Made by a program: the position numbers and the translations under genes
Origin: Beta vulgaris subsp. vulgaris
Taxonomy: Eukaryota > Streptophyta > Magnoliopsida > Caryophyllales > Amaranthaceae
DNA: 64,000 bases
Direction: 5' to 3'
NCBI RefSeq assembly: GCF_026745355.1
Contig: NC_079202.1
Coordinates: 55,420,209-55,484,208 of the forward strand
The notes under the pieces: generated by a model
The model's input: the letters and a program-made list of their open reading frames with translations, nothing else
What the model was told of the DNA's origin: nothing
Databases searched by the model: none
Part shown: in pieces, positions 61,336 to 64,000 of the stretch
How positions within the stretch are numbered: position 1 is the first letter of the stretch
Layout of the letters: the number at the start of each line of letters is the position of its first letter

Positions 61336-61884
61336 CCTGTAACGCTCAGACAAGTCTAAGGATTTGAGATTTCACATTTTTAGTACATAAAGAAAAAAAA
61401 GGAAGCCTCTAAATAAAGTAGAAAAAAATTTGTTACACGTAAACATACAATTTAGTCTATCGTGATTTCGTGAACAACCTTAAAACAAATCTTTCATTTT
61501 GCATTCATATATTAATCTTTGACACTATGTATCAACTAACGTAAAAAAGAAAATGATACAATCATACAATTATGTCTAGATTACGTTTAAACGGGGAAGT
61601 TACGAGTTTGATTCTAACACCCATCATAAAAAGTTGTCCCCTTGTGACCTGTCGCACTATTGCAAGTTTGCAACTTTTAAGATACTTTCAGATTTAGCAA
61701 ATTGATTGAAACTTGAAATGCAACAACAAAGTCAACCATTGTACTTCCTCTTTGTTTCATTGCAACGATTTGAATTTAACCTTTGTTAACATATAATTTT
61801 TATTTTCATTTTTATCTTTAACTTTTGGCGTAATTTTGATGAAATCAAAAAAGTAGAAAGATAAAAGTCAACAAAAATTATAAG

Positions 61885-62025
61885 AAGAGACGGTCTAATT
61901 TTAATGTAAAAGTAAACCTAGTTATTAAATGAATTAAACTAGTCATCGAAAGAAATTAACCTAGTCACTATTGGACTAATTCTCTTACTGCCTAAATTTA
62001 ATTTTAAAAGTATGTCGTCTCTTAC
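61885..62025. mobile_element. MITE, same family as 48395
   Basis: Ends AAGAGACGGTCTAATTTTAA (left) and AAAGTATGTCGTCTCTTACC (right). Internal TTAACCTAGTCACTATTGGA is shared with 59395-59510. About 140 bp. Confidence 0.55.
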
Positions 62026-62496
62026 CAAACAAATTCAAAACTCAATGGGACTTGAGACGGTGTCTTTCAAAATATGCCGTTTTAAAATAACAAAAAGAAT
62101 TTTGTTTTTTTTGGGATGAGGAAAAGGTATTACATTATCACTCCTCGTCAATCGTCACTCATCACCTAATCCACATATAGACTACAAAACAGTATGACAA
62201 AATTTGCAGGCTCAAATTATTATTTCCTGATTTATACTGATTCCTATTTATTTTGTCCTTACCCCAAAAATAGGGTAAAAACAAGTAGCATGAATTTCTA
62301 ACCTTATACACATCCTAGTCTTGGTAATTGAGTGTTTGGCTGAAACTGTGAAACGGTCCAAAAGAACAAAACCCATACAAAAGTGCGGATTCCCTTTCAC
62401 TACCTCATTGTCCACATCCCTCACGTTGCAAATCCACATACTTCTTCCATTTTATATTACTCGCTACACTTTTCAATTCACGAACTTATCAAATAG

Positions 62497-62666
62497 TACT
62501 TGGTCTAGTAATAAGGAGAGCACCCTGCCAACCTTGAGGTTGGCGGGTTCAATCCTCACTAGTGGCACTTTGAGGATAGGGATTTCACTTACCCCTACTC
62601 TCAAGTGTCTGGCCCATTAAAACCCGAGCGGGGTCCGGACCTTCTTCTTACCAAATAAAATAAAAA
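62497..62666 (+). mobile_element. tRNA-derived SINE
   Basis: A box GGTCTAGTAATAAGGAGAGC, B box GGTTCAATCCT (62546-62556), then CTCAAGTGTCTGGCCCATTA, CGGGGTCCGGACCTTCTTC and an A-rich tail. Same family as the split copy at 1236-2201 (shared GGTCCGGACC, CTCAAGTG). Target duplication not clear. Confidence 0.7.
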
Positions 62667-63345
62667 TCACGGATTCGTAGGTAATTTTTTGAGAAGAAAG
62701 CGGTAGATAGTAAAAAGAAAATGGATCCATATGAAAGGAGAGAGATAGAGAGAATTTATTGCCCAAAAAGAAAGTGTAGCAAGTAATGTGAATTTTCACA
62801 ATGAAAAGTGTACCGAATATTATGAAACGAAAGAGGTATAAGAATTCAACTACGACTCCAAGTTCTACTTTTGGCAAATTAGAGATTTTTAGAGCAATTC
62901 CTACAATATTAGGTTAATCTTCATAATACTTAACCAAAAATGGTAAGTGTCATTAACATTCACGTTTTAACCAATTAGGTGCTATTAATGTAAATTTCGT
63001 GATGCTCTTTACTTTTCCTTTTCATAATTACTTTCCACGTATCCTTATCACTTTTTGCCTTTATTTTTTTATTTTTTTTTTGATCCATATGAGCCACGAA
63101 GGTTTTAGGCAAATGCGGATCGCGCCATAGCTTAGGCACAAGAGGGAGAACCACACGCCTTTTTTCCATAGCAGTAAGCTCAATATTCATCCGCCCATCC
63201 ACTGTTTCAGCAATTTATGGCATATTGTCCTACATGTGTGATTAGTCAAATTTTGGTACAAAGTTTTTAGCAAGCCTTAGTGTGAGCTTATAAGAAGTGT
63301 GAGAAAGTGGACAAAAAGAGAGAGAAAGGGGAACATGGCCCATGG
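62667..63345. other. Non-coding, no element recognised
   Basis: A minus-strand open frame at 63202-62975 (lysine-rich, PLVPKLWRDPHLPKTF) matches nothing I know and shows no P450 exon 1 features. Confidence 0.4.
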
Positions 63346-63353
63346 GTGTGAGA

Positions 63354-63725
63354 TAGGGTTGAGCGGTACTATTTGAAAACTCGAGAAATCGATCAGAATA
63401 ATTGGATACTCTAACCACTCAAATTTATTAGGTTGGGTGTTCGATCCAAAATTTAAGTTATTTATTGGATGAGGGTAATATTGGGTACCCAGTTATCTAA
63501 TAATAACAAGTAAATTAATATAAAATAGGAGTAAAAGTTATAAGTTTGCAAATTTGAGTATCATATAGGGTAGCTGAAATCTGATATGAAAATACGCGTA
63601 ATCAAAGTTCGAGTACCCAAAATCTTTTTGGTTCAGTTCATGAGTATCGTTTTAAGTGTTATTGGTTATCAAATACTCGGTCGAATAATATATTAGTTCA
63701 AGTATTCGACCCATACTCAACCCTA
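63354..63725. mobile_element. hAT MITE, 8-bp TSD (7/8)
   Basis: TIRs TAGGGTTGAG and the inverse (CTCAACCCTA). Flanks GTGTGAGA (63346-63353) and GTGTAAGA (63726-63733) differ at one base. The body contains CGAGTATTTGATAACC-type words in both orientations. Confidence 0.8.
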
Positions 63726-63850
63726 GTGTAAGAGAGATTAAAGTATTGATTTTTTTTTAATGTGAAACTTCTAACTTGTTTAGAACCTACTAGTTTTTAG
63801 AATGAAGGCATTTGGACGTCTGACGTCGTTCGTGAATTTATGTAAACTAA

Positions 63851-64000
63851 AGGTGGTCAAATTAGCTCGGCTCGAAAATTTCCAAAATTGGGTAGTTTTT
63901 TTGCCCGGTTTCGGACACGATGCGATTTTTTAGTCCAAATTTTTGTCGGTCTGATTTTGCCCCAAAATACCGGGCTTTAGACATAAAAATTTGGCTCAAA
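63851..64000. mobile_element. hAT-like repeat, cut by window end
   Basis: Starts AAAGGTGGTCAAATTAGCTC and continues with GCTCGG/CCCGG words and GACATAAAAATTTGG, as in 57258-57484. The right end is outside the window. Confidence 0.5.

Noticed and set aside
62975..63202. Possible exon 1 of the second P450
   Set aside because: No membrane anchor or PPGD-type proline hinge, and no donor in the right phase joining to 60787.

Overview
This 64-kb window is plant nuclear DNA. It is AT-rich, its genes have many GT-AG introns, and most of the space between genes is old and young transposable elements nested in one another. The protein families found are angiosperm genes and the splice sites read like those of a dicot. 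I cannot place the species; a Caryophyllales/Amaranthaceae genome is only a guess.

I could assemble five protein-coding genes from exons. (1) 5708-11063, minus: an NRT1/PTR-family transporter closest to the NPF7 (NRT1.5-like) group, 592 aa, complete. (2) 27531-33490, minus: the bifunctional urate-degradation enzyme TTL (OHCU decarboxylase + HIU hydrolase = allantoin synthase), 338 aa, complete. Its 2-kb intron 5 carries a same-strand Myb/SANT-type ORF of the PIF/Harbinger-associated kind. (3) 40925-47671, plus: TAD3, the non-catalytic subunit of the tRNA A34 deaminase, 410 aa, complete. (4) 52392-55588, minus: a CYP88A ent-kaurenoic acid oxidase (gibberellin synthesis), 488 aa, complete. (5) 57775-60787, minus: a tandem copy of the same P450 with exons 2-8 intact but no exon 1 before the window ends. 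The genes serve unrelated jobs (nitrate/ion transport, purine breakdown, tRNA editing, gibberellin synthesis); only the two P450 genes form a functional cluster.

Layout of the rest. 1-5.7 kb: TRIM-like remnant, a SINE split by a hAT MITE, a hairpin-ended element holding a rearranged lipid-transfer-protein gene fragment, and a Helitron. 11-27.5 kb: no host gene; a MULE MITE, a coding-free LTR retrotransposon inside a non-LTR retroposon, a dead L1-type LINE, a Helitron, a Stowaway holding a solo LTR, and a long-TIR element. 33.5-40.9 kb: the TTL/TAD3 intergenic region with two candidate leader exons, a four-layer nested insertion (host element, SINE, Tourist-like MITE, RTE LINE) bounded by a 13-bp direct repeat, and a G/C-skewed MULE. 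47.7-52.4 kb: Stowaway plus a 3-kb MULE-like unit. 55.6-64 kb: hAT MITEs, tandem repeats and a SINE around and upstream of the second P450.

The strongest candidates for something not yet described are a set of elements whose two ends are near-perfect short palindromes and whose interiors hold ~20-bp tandem arrays (3372-4287, 24320-25174, 35554-38074, perhaps 19466-19812), and an exact in-frame 21-bp duplication of a splice acceptor in the transporter gene.
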